From Aridibacter sp965216195 (lineage in GTDB: Bacteria; Acidobacteriota; Blastocatellia; Pyrinomonadales; Pyrinomonadaceae): a stretch of 64,000 nt of DNA. Shown here in pieces: positions 7,122 to 15,930 of the stretch (position 1 is the stretch's first letter; each line of letters begins with the position of its first letter). The stretch is from positions 186,001 to 250,000 of the forward strand of contig OZ244151.1 of NCBI GenBank assembly GCA_965216195.1, given 5' to 3'. Under the pieces are notes generated by a model, which was not told the origin of the DNA, did no database searches, and was given only the letters and a program-made list of their open reading frames with translations. The position numbers and the translations under genes were made by a program.

Positions 7122-10100
7122 ATGTTTAAACTTCAACGTCTTGAAATCACTGGTTTTAAATCATTCGCAGATTATACCGAGATAGTTTTTACTGGTAGCG
7201 GAATTACGGCTGTGGTCGGTCCAAACGGTTGCGGGAAGTCGAACGTTTCGGATGCAATCTCGTGGGTTTTGGGTGAGCAGCGGGCTAAATCCCTGCGCGG
7301 ACAGGAGATGAAAGACGTTATTTTCCAGGGCACCGACAAGCGAAACCCGGGCGGAATGGCGGAAGTCGTGCTGCACCTGGAGCGTGATCAGACTGAATTT
7401 GTTTCTGATGAATCCGATCTTGAAGACATAGACGCAAAGCTGGGGGATATTGATGAAAACGCCGTTGATGTTGACATAATCGAAGCTGAGCACCTCGAAG
7501 AAACAGAAACCGATGAAGAACTACTTGCTGGAACCATTGAAACAGTCGAAACGGAAGATGAAGTAGAGGTTGAGAAGGTTCAGGCAGCGCAGGTTGGTTC
7601 TGTCCACACAATTGAGAGGAAAGTTAAGACAAAAAGGCGCTGGAAACCCAGAAATTTTGCCCTCGATTTTGCCCCGGGTGAGGCGGTAAGTGTTACCCGA
7701 AGGCTCTATCTTTCGGGGGAAAGCGAATACCTTTTAAACGACAAGACTTGCCGCTTGCGAGATATTCAGGACCTTTTCGCGGGTACGGGGCTTTCAGGTT
7801 CGCACTACGCAATTATCGAACAAGGAAGAATTGGGCAGATACTTTCCTCAAAACCTTCCAATCGTAGAAGCTTAATTGAAGAAGCCGCGGGTATTTCAAA
7901 ATTTAGAAAGAGACAGCGCGCCGCCGAATCGAGGCTTGAATCGGCGAAAACGAATCTTGGAAGGATTTCCGACATTGTTGCCGAGATCGAAAAGCGAACC
8001 AGAAGCCTCCGGCGTCAGGCAAACAAGACAAAGCGATACAAGATTTTGCGCGAAGATCTCCGCAGGCTTTTAAAGCAGACCTATGCCGCTGAAGGGAAAC
8101 AGCTTTCGGAAAAAGTAAAGGAGCTAAAAGTTTCGGTTGCGGAAGCCAATGAAGCAGAACGCGAAATTCTTGAAAAGGTTTCGGAAAGAGACGAAGCTTT
8201 TCGCACGGCTACGAGCGATGCGCGCGAAGCGGAAGAAAATCTTACAGATGTAAGGGCGAAACACGCTGATAACGCGCTGAACCGCGACCGTGCGGAGCGC
8301 GAACAGCGCTACCAGGAAGAACAAATAGAGGAATTAAAATCGCGTACGAGTGCGATAGATGCTGAGGTTAAGGTTACTCAAGAACGAATTCGTTTGCTCA
8401 GCAATGAAATCGAACGTCTTGAAAAGGAAGAAGCAAAAGAAGTTGCGCGTGCAGAAAAGGAGCAGGCAAAACTTCTAGACGCCGAGAAAGAGTATCGGGC
8501 AAAACTTGATGAGCAGCGGGCGATTGAAACAGAAATTGAGTCCGAAAGAGAAAATCATCTCGAACACACAGCTGCCGTTGAGCGACTTGCGGAAATTGAG
8601 AGACAGTTTGAAACAACCCTTGAGAAGCTAAGCGAGCGCATCGAGGGACTCAAGAGAGAAAACGAACGCGCCGAGGAGGTTTTTCTCGCGCGCAAGAAAG
8701 AATTTGGCGAACTTGAAAAGAGTATCGAAGCCGAAAAATCTAAACTCGAAAACCTCCAGACCGAGAAACAAAATCTCTTAGACGAAGCGGCAAAAGCTAG
8801 AACGCAGCTGGAAAAGCAAGGGGGCGAACTCAAAGGCCTGCGCGAAGTCTTCTCGCGACAAAAACACCGTCTCGAAACTCTAAAAGAACTCGAAGAAAAA
8901 CGGGCGATTTATAAGCCAAGTGTGCAAAAGCTATTCACTGAGCATAAAAAGATCGGTGTTAAGTTTCTGGGTACGTTAGCCGATAAATTTGATGTTGATC
9001 ATAAAGCCGAAAAGGCGGTTGAAAACCTCTTCGGCAGCTTTTTGCAAACAATCTTAGTCGGATCGAAAAGAGATGCCCACAGAGTTGTAAAATTCTTAAA
9101 CAGTAACAACCTCGGGCGCATTCCTGTTTTGGTCCTCGATGAAAAGTTGCTCAAGGGTGAAACTACTAAAAAGAATGGAAGAGTCTCGTCACTATTGGGA
9201 ATTTCGAAAGATTTTGAAAAGAGCTTGACGAAGATCTTCCCACGCGAAATGTCCGCGAAAGTTGTTGAAACGGTGGAAGCCGTAAACGGAAACAAGACGG
9301 ATATTTTTCTCACGATGGCTGGCGATTTGGTGGTTGGCGGAAAACTATATGTTAGCGGCAGCACAAATAGCGGCGGGAAGAATTCGTCACTTTTGGCTTT
9401 TAAGCGCGAACTGCGCGAACTAAGCAAAGGTTACAACGCTTCCGAGAAGAAAATCTCAAAAGCCGAATTGAGCACAGATAAAACCCGTGCTCTCTTGACT
9501 TCAAAGGAAGACGAGCTTGTCGATTTACAGGCGTTTATCGTTAAGGTCGAAAGGGAACTGCTGTCGCAGGAAATTCATTCAAAATCTCTCGCGCAGGAAA
9601 TAGAGCGTGCGGAGCGGCATAAAAAAGTAGTAGTAGATGAAACCACGCAAATCGAAAACGAGATAAAACAAATTGAAAAGCGGCGAGCGGAGTCGTTGCA
9701 AAATGCGAAAACGGCTGAAAAGGCCAGACTCCTTTCGGGCGAAAAAATTGACACTATTACGGTTGAGCTTCAGAAAATTCGCAGAGTTGTAGATGAAGAA
9801 AATGTTCTATTGGGCGAAAAGCGAACCCGTGCTGAGGTGGCTACCGAACGCAAGCGCTCAGCTCAAAATGCACTTGGACGCGTAAAAACCGAGAGCGATG
9901 AATTGGTGGCGAGGCAAGAGCGGCTGAAGCTCGAGAGCGAAGAAAACGGAAGGCGCATTGTAGAAATCGGGGAATCGAAGGAGAAACTAAAAGAAAAAAT
10001 CGCGCGCGCTGAGGAAGAACTCGCACAGGAAAATATCGAACTCAAACAGGCGATTACGCATCTGAAGGAAACTCGCGAAAAGGCAGATTCTCTTTCAGGC

Positions 10101-10922
10101 GAGCTCGCTGAGCTAAACAAGAGTTCTGCAATGGCTAGGGACGAACGCGCGGGACTCGAAATCAATCAGGCGGAAGTTTCGACAAAGTTGAATAGTCTTT
10201 CTGAGAAATGTTCGCAAGATTTGAATTTGTCGCTCGAAAATCTTACTGCCACCACCGAGCTGGAAGAAGATTTCAATTTTGAAGAATCTCGTGAGGAAGC
10301 GGAAACGCTGCGAACAAAGCTCGACAATTTTGGTGCGATAAATATGCTTGCAATGGAGGAGCTCGGCGAAACCGAAGAGCGGCTTGAGTTTTTGACTTCG
10401 CAGCAGAAAGATATTGTTGACAGTATAGAGGCTGCGGAAAATGCGCTTGCCGAGATTAAGCGACGCTCGCGGCAGAGATTCAAGGATGCATTTGAGGCAA
10501 TAAATAAGAATTTCGTTGAGTTTTTCCGGCAGCTCTTTGGCGGCGGAACGGGCGAGATGAAGCTACTTGAAGCCGAGGACATTCTGGAGTCGGGAATCGA
10601 GATCGTCGCGCAGCCGCCGGGTAAACGTTTGCAGAATATTTTGCTTCTATCTGGTGGCGAAAAAGCGATGACCGCGATCGCGTTGGTTCTGGCGATTTTC
10701 AAATATCGACCCTCGCCATTTTGCCTGCTTGATGAGGTTGACGCACCACTTGATGATGCAAACGTAGGTCGATTCGTCGAGCGTGTGGAATCGATGTCTG
10801 AAGATACGCAGTTTATTGTAATCACACACAATAAGCGGACAATGGAAGCGGCGAAAGCGCTCTACGGTGTTACGATGCAGGAGGCTGGAGTTTCCAATAT
10901 CGTTTCGGTAAGATTTGAGTAG
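7122..10922 (+). CDS. smc: Chromosome segregation ATPase SMC with an acidic head insertion
   Basis: This 1266-residue SMC protein compacts and segregates the chromosome as a dimer with ScpA/ScpB. The head has Walker A GPNGCGKS (33-40). Long coiled coils flank a hinge at about residues 590-740. The C-terminal head carries the signature LLSGGEKAM (near 1175) and Walker B FCLLDEVDAPLDD (near 1200). Residues about 91-185 form an insertion rich in Asp, Glu and Val ending in a basic patch (RKVKTKRRWKPR), placed just before VTRRLYLSGESEYLLN. Most bacterial SMC proteins have only about 20 residues there. The reading frame is otherwise intact and full length. Confidence 0.96.
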   Translation: MFKLQRLEITGFKSFADYTEIVFTGSGITAVVGPNGCGKSNVSDAISWVLGEQRAKSLRGQEMKDVIFQGTDKRNPGGMAEVVLHLERDQTEFVSDESDLEDIDAKLGDIDENAVDVDIIEAEHLEETETDEELLAGTIETVETEDEVEVEKVQAAQVGSVHTIERKVKTKRRWKPRNFALDFAPGEAVSVTRRLYLSGESEYLLNDKTCRLRDIQDLFAGTGLSGSHYAIIEQGRIGQILSSKPSNRRSLIEEAAGISKFRKRQRAAESRLESAKTNLGRISDIVAEIEKRTRSLRRQANKTKRYKILREDLRRLLKQTYAAEGKQLSEKVKELKVSVAEANEAEREILEKVSERDEAFRTATSDAREAEENLTDVRAKHADNALNRDRAEREQRYQEEQIEELKSRTSAIDAEVKVTQERIRLLSNEIERLEKEEAKEVARAEKEQAKLLDAEKEYRAKLDEQRAIETEIESERENHLEHTAAVERLAEIERQFETTLEKLSERIEGLKRENERAEEVFLARKKEFGELEKSIEAEKSKLENLQTEKQNLLDEAAKARTQLEKQGGELKGLREVFSRQKHRLETLKELEEKRAIYKPSVQKLFTEHKKIGVKFLGTLADKFDVDHKAEKAVENLFGSFLQTILVGSKRDAHRVVKFLNSNNLGRIPVLVLDEKLLKGETTKKNGRVSSLLGISKDFEKSLTKIFPREMSAKVVETVEAVNGNKTDIFLTMAGDLVVGGKLYVSGSTNSGGKNSSLLAFKRELRELSKGYNASEKKISKAELSTDKTRALLTSKEDELVDLQAFIVKVERELLSQEIHSKSLAQEIERAERHKKVVVDETTQIENEIKQIEKRRAESLQNAKTAEKARLLSGEKIDTITVELQKIRRVVDEENVLLGEKRTRAEVATERKRSAQNALGRVKTESDELVARQERLKLESEENGRRIVEIGESKEKLKEKIARAEEELAQENIELKQAITHLKETREKADSLSGELAELNKSSAMARDERAGLEINQAEVSTKLNSLSEKCSQDLNLSLENLTATTELEEDFNFEESREEAETLRTKLDNFGAINMLAMEELGETEERLEFLTSQQKDIVDSIEAAENALAEIKRRSRQRFKDAFEAINKNFVEFFRQLFGGGTGEMKLLEAEDILESGIEIVAQPPGKRLQNILLLSGGEKAMTAIALVLAIFKYRPSPFCLLDEVDAPLDDANVGRFVERVESMSEDTQFIVITHNKRTMEAAKALYGVTMQEAGVSNIVSVRFE

Positions 10923-10924
10923 TT

Positions 10925-11704
10925 ATGAAGCTTAGAAGTTTAGCAATTTTGTTTTTGCTCTCCCTTTTTTCCTACACAACATTTTCACAAAGACCACCGG
11001 TTAAGAAAAACACACGTCCCTCTGAAGAAACTTCCAAAGAGAAAGCTCCGGATGCCGACCTAAAAAGGGGCGAGCCCGTATATTTTTATGAGTTTGAGAA
11101 GGCGGAGTTTCTTGTCTCTCAGATTAGGATCGAACACGATGAAAATGGTTTGGGTCAAATCACTTTTCGAAAAAAGAATCTTGAAGAAGATTTTACCGAG
11201 CCGCTTAAATTGTCCGCTTCAACTCTAAAAAAGATAAAAGACTTGTGGGCAACCGTTAAATTTCTGGAGTCTGGTGAGCCTCTGCAGTCAAAGCAAAGAG
11301 ATTACGCGCACCTCGGTGCGATAAAGTTAAAGATTTTACGCAGAGGAGATAAGCGTTCGCAGGAATTTAACTGGACCGAGAATTTAGACGCCCGTGCTTT
11401 AGCAAACGAATATCGGAAGATTGGGAATCAAGTCGTTTGGATGTTTGATTTTGACGTTGCCAGAAAGAACCAACCTTTGCGGACTCCGCGTCTGATGGAA
11501 GGGCTCGATTCTTATCTTAGGCGCAATGCGATTGCAGATCCAAAGCAGATGATGCCGTTTTTAAAGACGCTTTCGGAAGATGAAAGTGTGCCGCTAATTG
11601 CTCGCAATCACGCGACACGTTTGGTGAAAAGAATCGAGTCGATAAAAGAGAAGAAGTCGCCGAATCCTGATAAAAATAATAAGAAGCCCGATCCCGAATA
11701 CTGA
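10925..11704 (+). CDS. Exported protein of unknown function downstream of smc
   Basis: This 259-residue protein has a signal peptide (MKLRSLAILFLLSLFSYTTFS) followed by a charged, Pro-rich linker. The mature part has alternating beta-like segments (EKAEFLVSQIRIEHDENG, LGQITFRKK) and a helical C-terminal third that ends in a Lys/Pro/Asn-rich tail. No known domain was recognised. The start codon lies 2 bp after the smc stop, so translation is probably coupled to smc, although the protein is exported. That pairing is likely operon convenience rather than shared function. Confidence 0.75.
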   Translation: MKLRSLAILFLLSLFSYTTFSQRPPVKKNTRPSEETSKEKAPDADLKRGEPVYFYEFEKAEFLVSQIRIEHDENGLGQITFRKKNLEEDFTEPLKLSASTLKKIKDLWATVKFLESGEPLQSKQRDYAHLGAIKLKILRRGDKRSQEFNWTENLDARALANEYRKIGNQVVWMFDFDVARKNQPLRTPRLMEGLDSYLRRNAIADPKQMMPFLKTLSEDESVPLIARNHATRLVKRIESIKEKKSPNPDKNNKKPDPEY

Positions 11705-11794
11705 TTTGTGTCAATAGCCCAAGCGTTAGCGCGGGTTCCCAAAACGCTGAGATTTTAGTGGGAGTCTGCTCCAAACTATTTGCCCTTTCTCGTT

Positions 11795-14700
11795 TCAGCC
11801 AGCCAAAGCCTCTTTAACAATTCTATCTTGCTGAAGTCCGTGGATCGTATAAGAGCCCGTCGCCGGCGAGGCAGAAGCATCTCTTCCTACATAGCGCATT
11901 TTGACATCGGTAGATTTGATTGCTTTAATTCTTGGCGCAACAAACGACCAGCCGCCCATGTTTTGCGGCTCTTCCTGTAGCCAAACAACTTCTTCCGCGT
12001 TTGGGTAACCGGCGAAAAATTCCCTCAAACTATCAAACGGAAATGGATAGAATTGTTCGAGGCGTATGATCGTTACGTGTTCACTTCCCATTTTGTCGTG
12101 AGCTTCGGAAACGTCATAGAAGACCTTTCCGCTGCAAAGCACGATGCGTTTTACATTCGCCCTGTTTTTGACCGCGGTATCGTCAATCGCAGATTGAAAG
12201 CCGCCATTTGTTAGTTCATCAATATCCGAAGTAGCAGCCGGAAGCCTCAAAAGGCTCTTCGGCGTCATTACTATTAGCGGACGAACGATTTCCTGTTTGA
12301 CCTGTCGCCTGAGTAGGTGAAAATATTGAGCCGGAGTAGTGGGATTTGCAACCTGCAAATTATTATCGGCGCAGAGCTGCAAATAGCGCTCGAGTCTTGC
12401 CGAAGAATGTTCCGGGCCCTGTCCTTCGTAGCCGTGAGGGAGAAGCATTACGAGCCGGCATTTTTCATCCCATTTATCTTCCGAAGCCGAAATGTACTGA
12501 TCTATGATCACCTGCGCTCCATTTGAGAAATCGCCAAACTGCGCCTCCCAAATTACGAGCGAATCTTTTGCAACATTTGCATAACCGTACTCGAAGCCAA
12601 GCACACCGGATTCAGAAAGAGAACTATCGAAAACCTGAAAACGTGACTCCGGCGAATTCTCGCTCCTAAGTTCGGCAAGCGGACACCAAACCGCTCCATT
12701 TTGCGTGTCATACATCATTGAATGGCGGTGGGAAAAAGTGCCTCGACCCGAATCCTGACCACTCAGACGAACGTTTATCCCATCTAAAACTATCGAGCCA
12801 AACGCCGCCGCTTCAGCAAACCCCCAGTCTATAGGAGTTTCGCCCGACCCCATTTTTGCGCGTCGTCCAAGCTGCCCGACCATTTTCGGATTGATATTAA
12901 ATCCTTCCGGCACAAGAGAAATTTTCGCGGTTACGTGATCAAGTGTCTCTCTGGAAACCGCAGTTTCCAATATATCCGAGCCATCTTCCTCCGGTTTCGG
13001 AGGGGAAAGCTCTGCAACCTTCTTTCTCTGAGAGGCAATTTCCTTCGCAGATTTAAGAATCTCCTCGTATTTTGCAACGACCTTTTCGGTCATCTCCTGA
13101 AGCTCTTCCTCTGATATTACATCACTTCGAACAAGTTCCTGAGCGTAAACATGTCGAACTCCAGGATGCGCCTTAACCCTTTGATACATAAGCGGTTGTG
13201 TATAGCTCGGTTCGTCGCCTTCATTGTGACCGAGTTTCCTAAACCCGACTAAATCGAGCGCCACATCCTTGTTAAACTCCTGTCGGTATTCCAGAGCAAT
13301 TTTAGCCACGCGATAGGCCGCTTCCGGCGAATCGCCGTTGATGTGAAAGATCGGAAGCTGCGTTATCTGAGCCGCATCGGTAGAATAAATCGAACTCCTT
13401 CCCGCTTCCGGTGTAGTAGTAAAACCGATCTGATTGTTTACAACTACATGGATTGTTCCGCCAACGCGATAGCCTCTGAGACTTGCAAGCTGGAGAGTTT
13501 CCATCACAATGCCCTGCCCCGAAAAGGCGGCATCGCCATGGAGAAGAATCGGTAAAACCCGATCTATCACTTCCTCTTTGTTGGTTTCATCGCCTTCCAG
13601 CAATTCGTCCTGCCTCGCGCGCGTCATTCCGTCTACGACCGGATCGACAAACTCCAAATGCGAAGGATTACACGATAGCTGAATTTTAATGTCGTTTCCG
13701 CTTTGTGTCTTACGCACACCGACGGCGCCCTGATGGTATTTCACATCGCCTTCATCAGCTGGGAAACTCGGGTGAGCAGTTCCCTCAAACGACGTAAAAA
13801 TTCGCTCAGCCATATCGCCTGATTCAGCGTCGCCGACAATATTTGCCAAAACGTTTAGGCGGCCGCGATGTGCCATGCCCATGAAAATTTCTTCAACGCC
13901 CTTGTCCGATGAAATATCGACCAATTGATCAAGAAGCGGAATGATAGTTTCGCAACCTTCGAGTGAAAAACGCTTTTGTCCAAGGTACTTTCGGTGTAGA
14001 AACTGCTCAAATTGTTCCGCCTCGATTAACTTAAGAAGCAGGTTTTTCCGAATCTCGTGCGATAGCGGGACATCATCAACAAATTCCAATCTGATTTTTT
14101 CGCGTAGCCAGGCCACTTCCTCTTTACTCTGTATGTGGCGGTATTCGATTCCAACCTTTCCGCAATAGGCCCTGCGGAGTACCCACAAAATTTCGCGCAA
14201 CGTCGAGCGCTCCTTTCCGTGCAGTCCGTCGGTAATAAATTCGCGATCAAGATCCCAAATAGTCAAACCGAAATTTTCGAGGTCTAAATCAGGCGAGTAA
14301 TGGGTCGTCATATTCAACGGATCGATATCGGCTAGAATATGACCGCGCTGACGATACGCATTTATGAGCTGGAGTACTTTCGCCTGTTTTACGGTTTGCT
14401 TGTGATGGCTTTCTCCTCCAAGTAGCGAGGGGTTATAGTCTTCCGCCCAACGAAGCGGTGGATACGTGATTTCAAGACTTTCAAAAATCTCGTCATAAAA
14501 ATTGTGCTCACCGACCAAATACTCATGTATCTTTTTGAGAAAAAGACCACTTTCAGCACCCTGTATTACGCGATGATCGTAGGTGCTGGTTATCGTCATA
14601 ATTTTGCTAATGCCGAGCAAAGAAAGGGCTTCCGAGGTCATGCCCTGATACTCCGCAGGATACTGAATCGCACCCGTCGCAATGATCGCACTTTGTCCTG

Positions 14701-15526
14701 ACATCAAACGGGGCGTTGAAGCAACGGTTCCGATCGTGCCCGGATTTGTGAGCGTAATGGTGGTTCCTTGAAAATCCGTAAGTTCGAGCTTTCCCGTCCG
14801 GGCTTTTGTAATAGCCTCATTGAACGCCTGAAAAAATTGCCAAAAAGTTCCTTTGTTTACACCCTTCAAGTTTGGAACGAGTAGATTCCTTGAGCCGTCC
14901 TTCTTTTCTACATCAACTGCAATACCGAGATTTATGTTTTCGGATTCAAGCCGGGAGGGCTTTCCATCCACGACGCCATAGCCATTATTCATCGAAGGAT
15001 ATTCTCTGGCTGCCTTGATGATTGCCCATCCGATGATGTGGGTAAACGAAACCTTTCCGAGAGCCCTCGTCTTCAAACTCTCGTTGATTACTTTCCGATT
15101 TTCTTCAAGAAGTTTTACGGGAACTCTGCGAACGGAAGTCGCGGTAGGAACGGTAAGACTTTCGTCCATATTCTCGACGATAACTTTCGCCACACCCGTA
15201 ATCGCTTTTGCCTCAACTCCTTCAGCAATGTTGGCGCCCGGCGCTTTCGACTGTTTCGTTTCCTTATCGGTACCTTTTTTTGGTACTGCCGCGGCGGCTT
15301 CTGTTTGTTTTACAGGAGCATGTTGAGGTGCAGCTGGACTGCTTTTTATGGTTCGAGTCGCACCACCGTTTTCGCTTCCGGTTAGGTCTTCAAAATATGC
15401 ACGCCAGGAATCGTCAACGAGGCTTGGATCGCTTTGAAATCGCCTGTATAAACCCTCGACATAGCTTGCGTTAGCGCCAAAATTTTCATTAATAAACTCG
15501 GATAAATTAGAGACTTTTTCGCTCAC
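11795..15526 (-). CDS. kgd: Fused 2-oxoglutarate dehydrogenase E1 / succinyltransferase (KGD-type)
   Basis: This 1243-residue protein combines three parts. There is an E1 N-terminal helix (LSEFINENFGANASYVEGLY). An Ala/Pro/Lys-rich linker leads to an E2-type acyltransferase core (about residues 110-365) with the catalytic DHRVIQGAESG near 318. A full E1 decarboxylase follows (about 370-1243), with GMAHRGRLNVLAN, the TPP-binding GDAAFSGQG and RGTFSHRH. This architecture is that of mycobacterial KGD/SucA, which lacks a lipoyl domain and relies on partner proteins for lipoamide and E3. It catalyses 2-oxoglutarate to succinyl-CoA, or to succinate semialdehyde by decarboxylation. No lpd or sucB gene is adjacent. 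Confidence 0.94.
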   Translation of the reverse strand: MSEKVSNLSEFINENFGANASYVEGLYRRFQSDPSLVDDSWRAYFEDLTGSENGGATRTIKSSPAAPQHAPVKQTEAAAAVPKKGTDKETKQSKAPGANIAEGVEAKAITGVAKVIVENMDESLTVPTATSVRRVPVKLLEENRKVINESLKTRALGKVSFTHIIGWAIIKAAREYPSMNNGYGVVDGKPSRLESENINLGIAVDVEKKDGSRNLLVPNLKGVNKGTFWQFFQAFNEAITKARTGKLELTDFQGTTITLTNPGTIGTVASTPRLMSGQSAIIATGAIQYPAEYQGMTSEALSLLGISKIMTITSTYDHRVIQGAESGLFLKKIHEYLVGEHNFYDEIFESLEITYPPLRWAEDYNPSLLGGESHHKQTVKQAKVLQLINAYRQRGHILADIDPLNMTTHYSPDLDLENFGLTIWDLDREFITDGLHGKERSTLREILWVLRRAYCGKVGIEYRHIQSKEEVAWLREKIRLEFVDDVPLSHEIRKNLLLKLIEAEQFEQFLHRKYLGQKRFSLEGCETIIPLLDQLVDISSDKGVEEIFMGMAHRGRLNVLANIVGDAESGDMAERIFTSFEGTAHPSFPADEGDVKYHQGAVGVRKTQSGNDIKIQLSCNPSHLEFVDPVVDGMTRARQDELLEGDETNKEEVIDRVLPILLHGDAAFSGQGIVMETLQLASLRGYRVGGTIHVVVNNQIGFTTTPEAGRSSIYSTDAAQITQLPIFHINGDSPEAAYRVAKIALEYRQEFNKDVALDLVGFRKLGHNEGDEPSYTQPLMYQRVKAHPGVRHVYAQELVRSDVISEEELQEMTEKVVAKYEEILKSAKEIASQRKKVAELSPPKPEEDGSDILETAVSRETLDHVTAKISLVPEGFNINPKMVGQLGRRAKMGSGETPIDWGFAEAAAFGSIVLDGINVRLSGQDSGRGTFSHRHSMMYDTQNGAVWCPLAELRSENSPESRFQVFDSSLSESGVLGFEYGYANVAKDSLVIWEAQFGDFSNGAQVIIDQYISASEDKWDEKCRLVMLLPHGYEGQGPEHSSARLERYLQLCADNNLQVANPTTPAQYFHLLRRQVKQEIVRPLIVMTPKSLLRLPAATSDIDELTNGGFQSAIDDTAVKNRANVKRIVLCSGKVFYDVSEAHDKMGSEHVTIIRLEQFYPFPFDSLREFFAGYPNAEEVVWLQEEPQNMGGWSFVAPRIKAIKSTDVKMRYVGRDASASPATGSYTIHGLQQDRIVKEALAG

Positions 15527-15619
15527 TTGTATTTCTCCTCAAAAAATCAGGTCAAACATAAATTTTAACCCAAAAAATTGAGAAAACATAAAAGAGCCAT
15601 CTGTTAAGCTAAACGAAAG

Positions 15620-15867
15620 CTATTTGTTGGTTTTTTTAACGGGCTTAGCGCAAACCGGTAGGGCACCGTTATTCGGAAAAAAGCACCCCCTAAACTCCCT
15701 GTCGGGACAAGAGTAGGTGCCATTCCATGCGCGCACACAGGGTTTCCTTTCCTCTGCGTTAACTCGATGCGGAACAGACCGGAACAGCGAGAAAATTCCA
15801 AGTCCAATTAAATAAAGCTGATAAAAGCTACGGATACCTTAAAGCGAAGCGAAGACACGTTTTTCAT
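15620..15867 (-). pseudogene. Small exported Cys-containing protein, broken by a one-base frameshift
   Basis: An ATG at 15865-15867 is preceded by a very good ribosome site (AAAAGGAG, about 8 bp away). It opens MKNVSSLRFKVSVAFISFI and then meets TAA. If one T is restored in the TTTAATT run, the frame continues LIGLGIFSLFRSVPHRVN and ends after a segment with four cysteines (KPCVRAWNGTYSCPDR, RGCFFPN, PVCAKP) at TAG 15620-15622. The joined product has 82-83 residues: a hydrophobic export or membrane segment and a short Cys-rich domain. The gene is 248 bp, not a multiple of three. It may be decayed, wrongly sequenced or recoded. No family is recognised. Confidence 0.6.
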
Positions 15868-15930
15868 GGTTTTTTCTCCTTTTATAGAGAAAACTACGAC
15901 ACTTGTCACAATCAGGTTCCCGAAGTTTTC

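Noticed and set aside
10166..10831. Long antisense frame (221 codons) opposite the 3' end of smc
   Set aside because: It mirrors the codon bias of smc, has a Ser-rich composition without domains, and lies fully within a certain gene.
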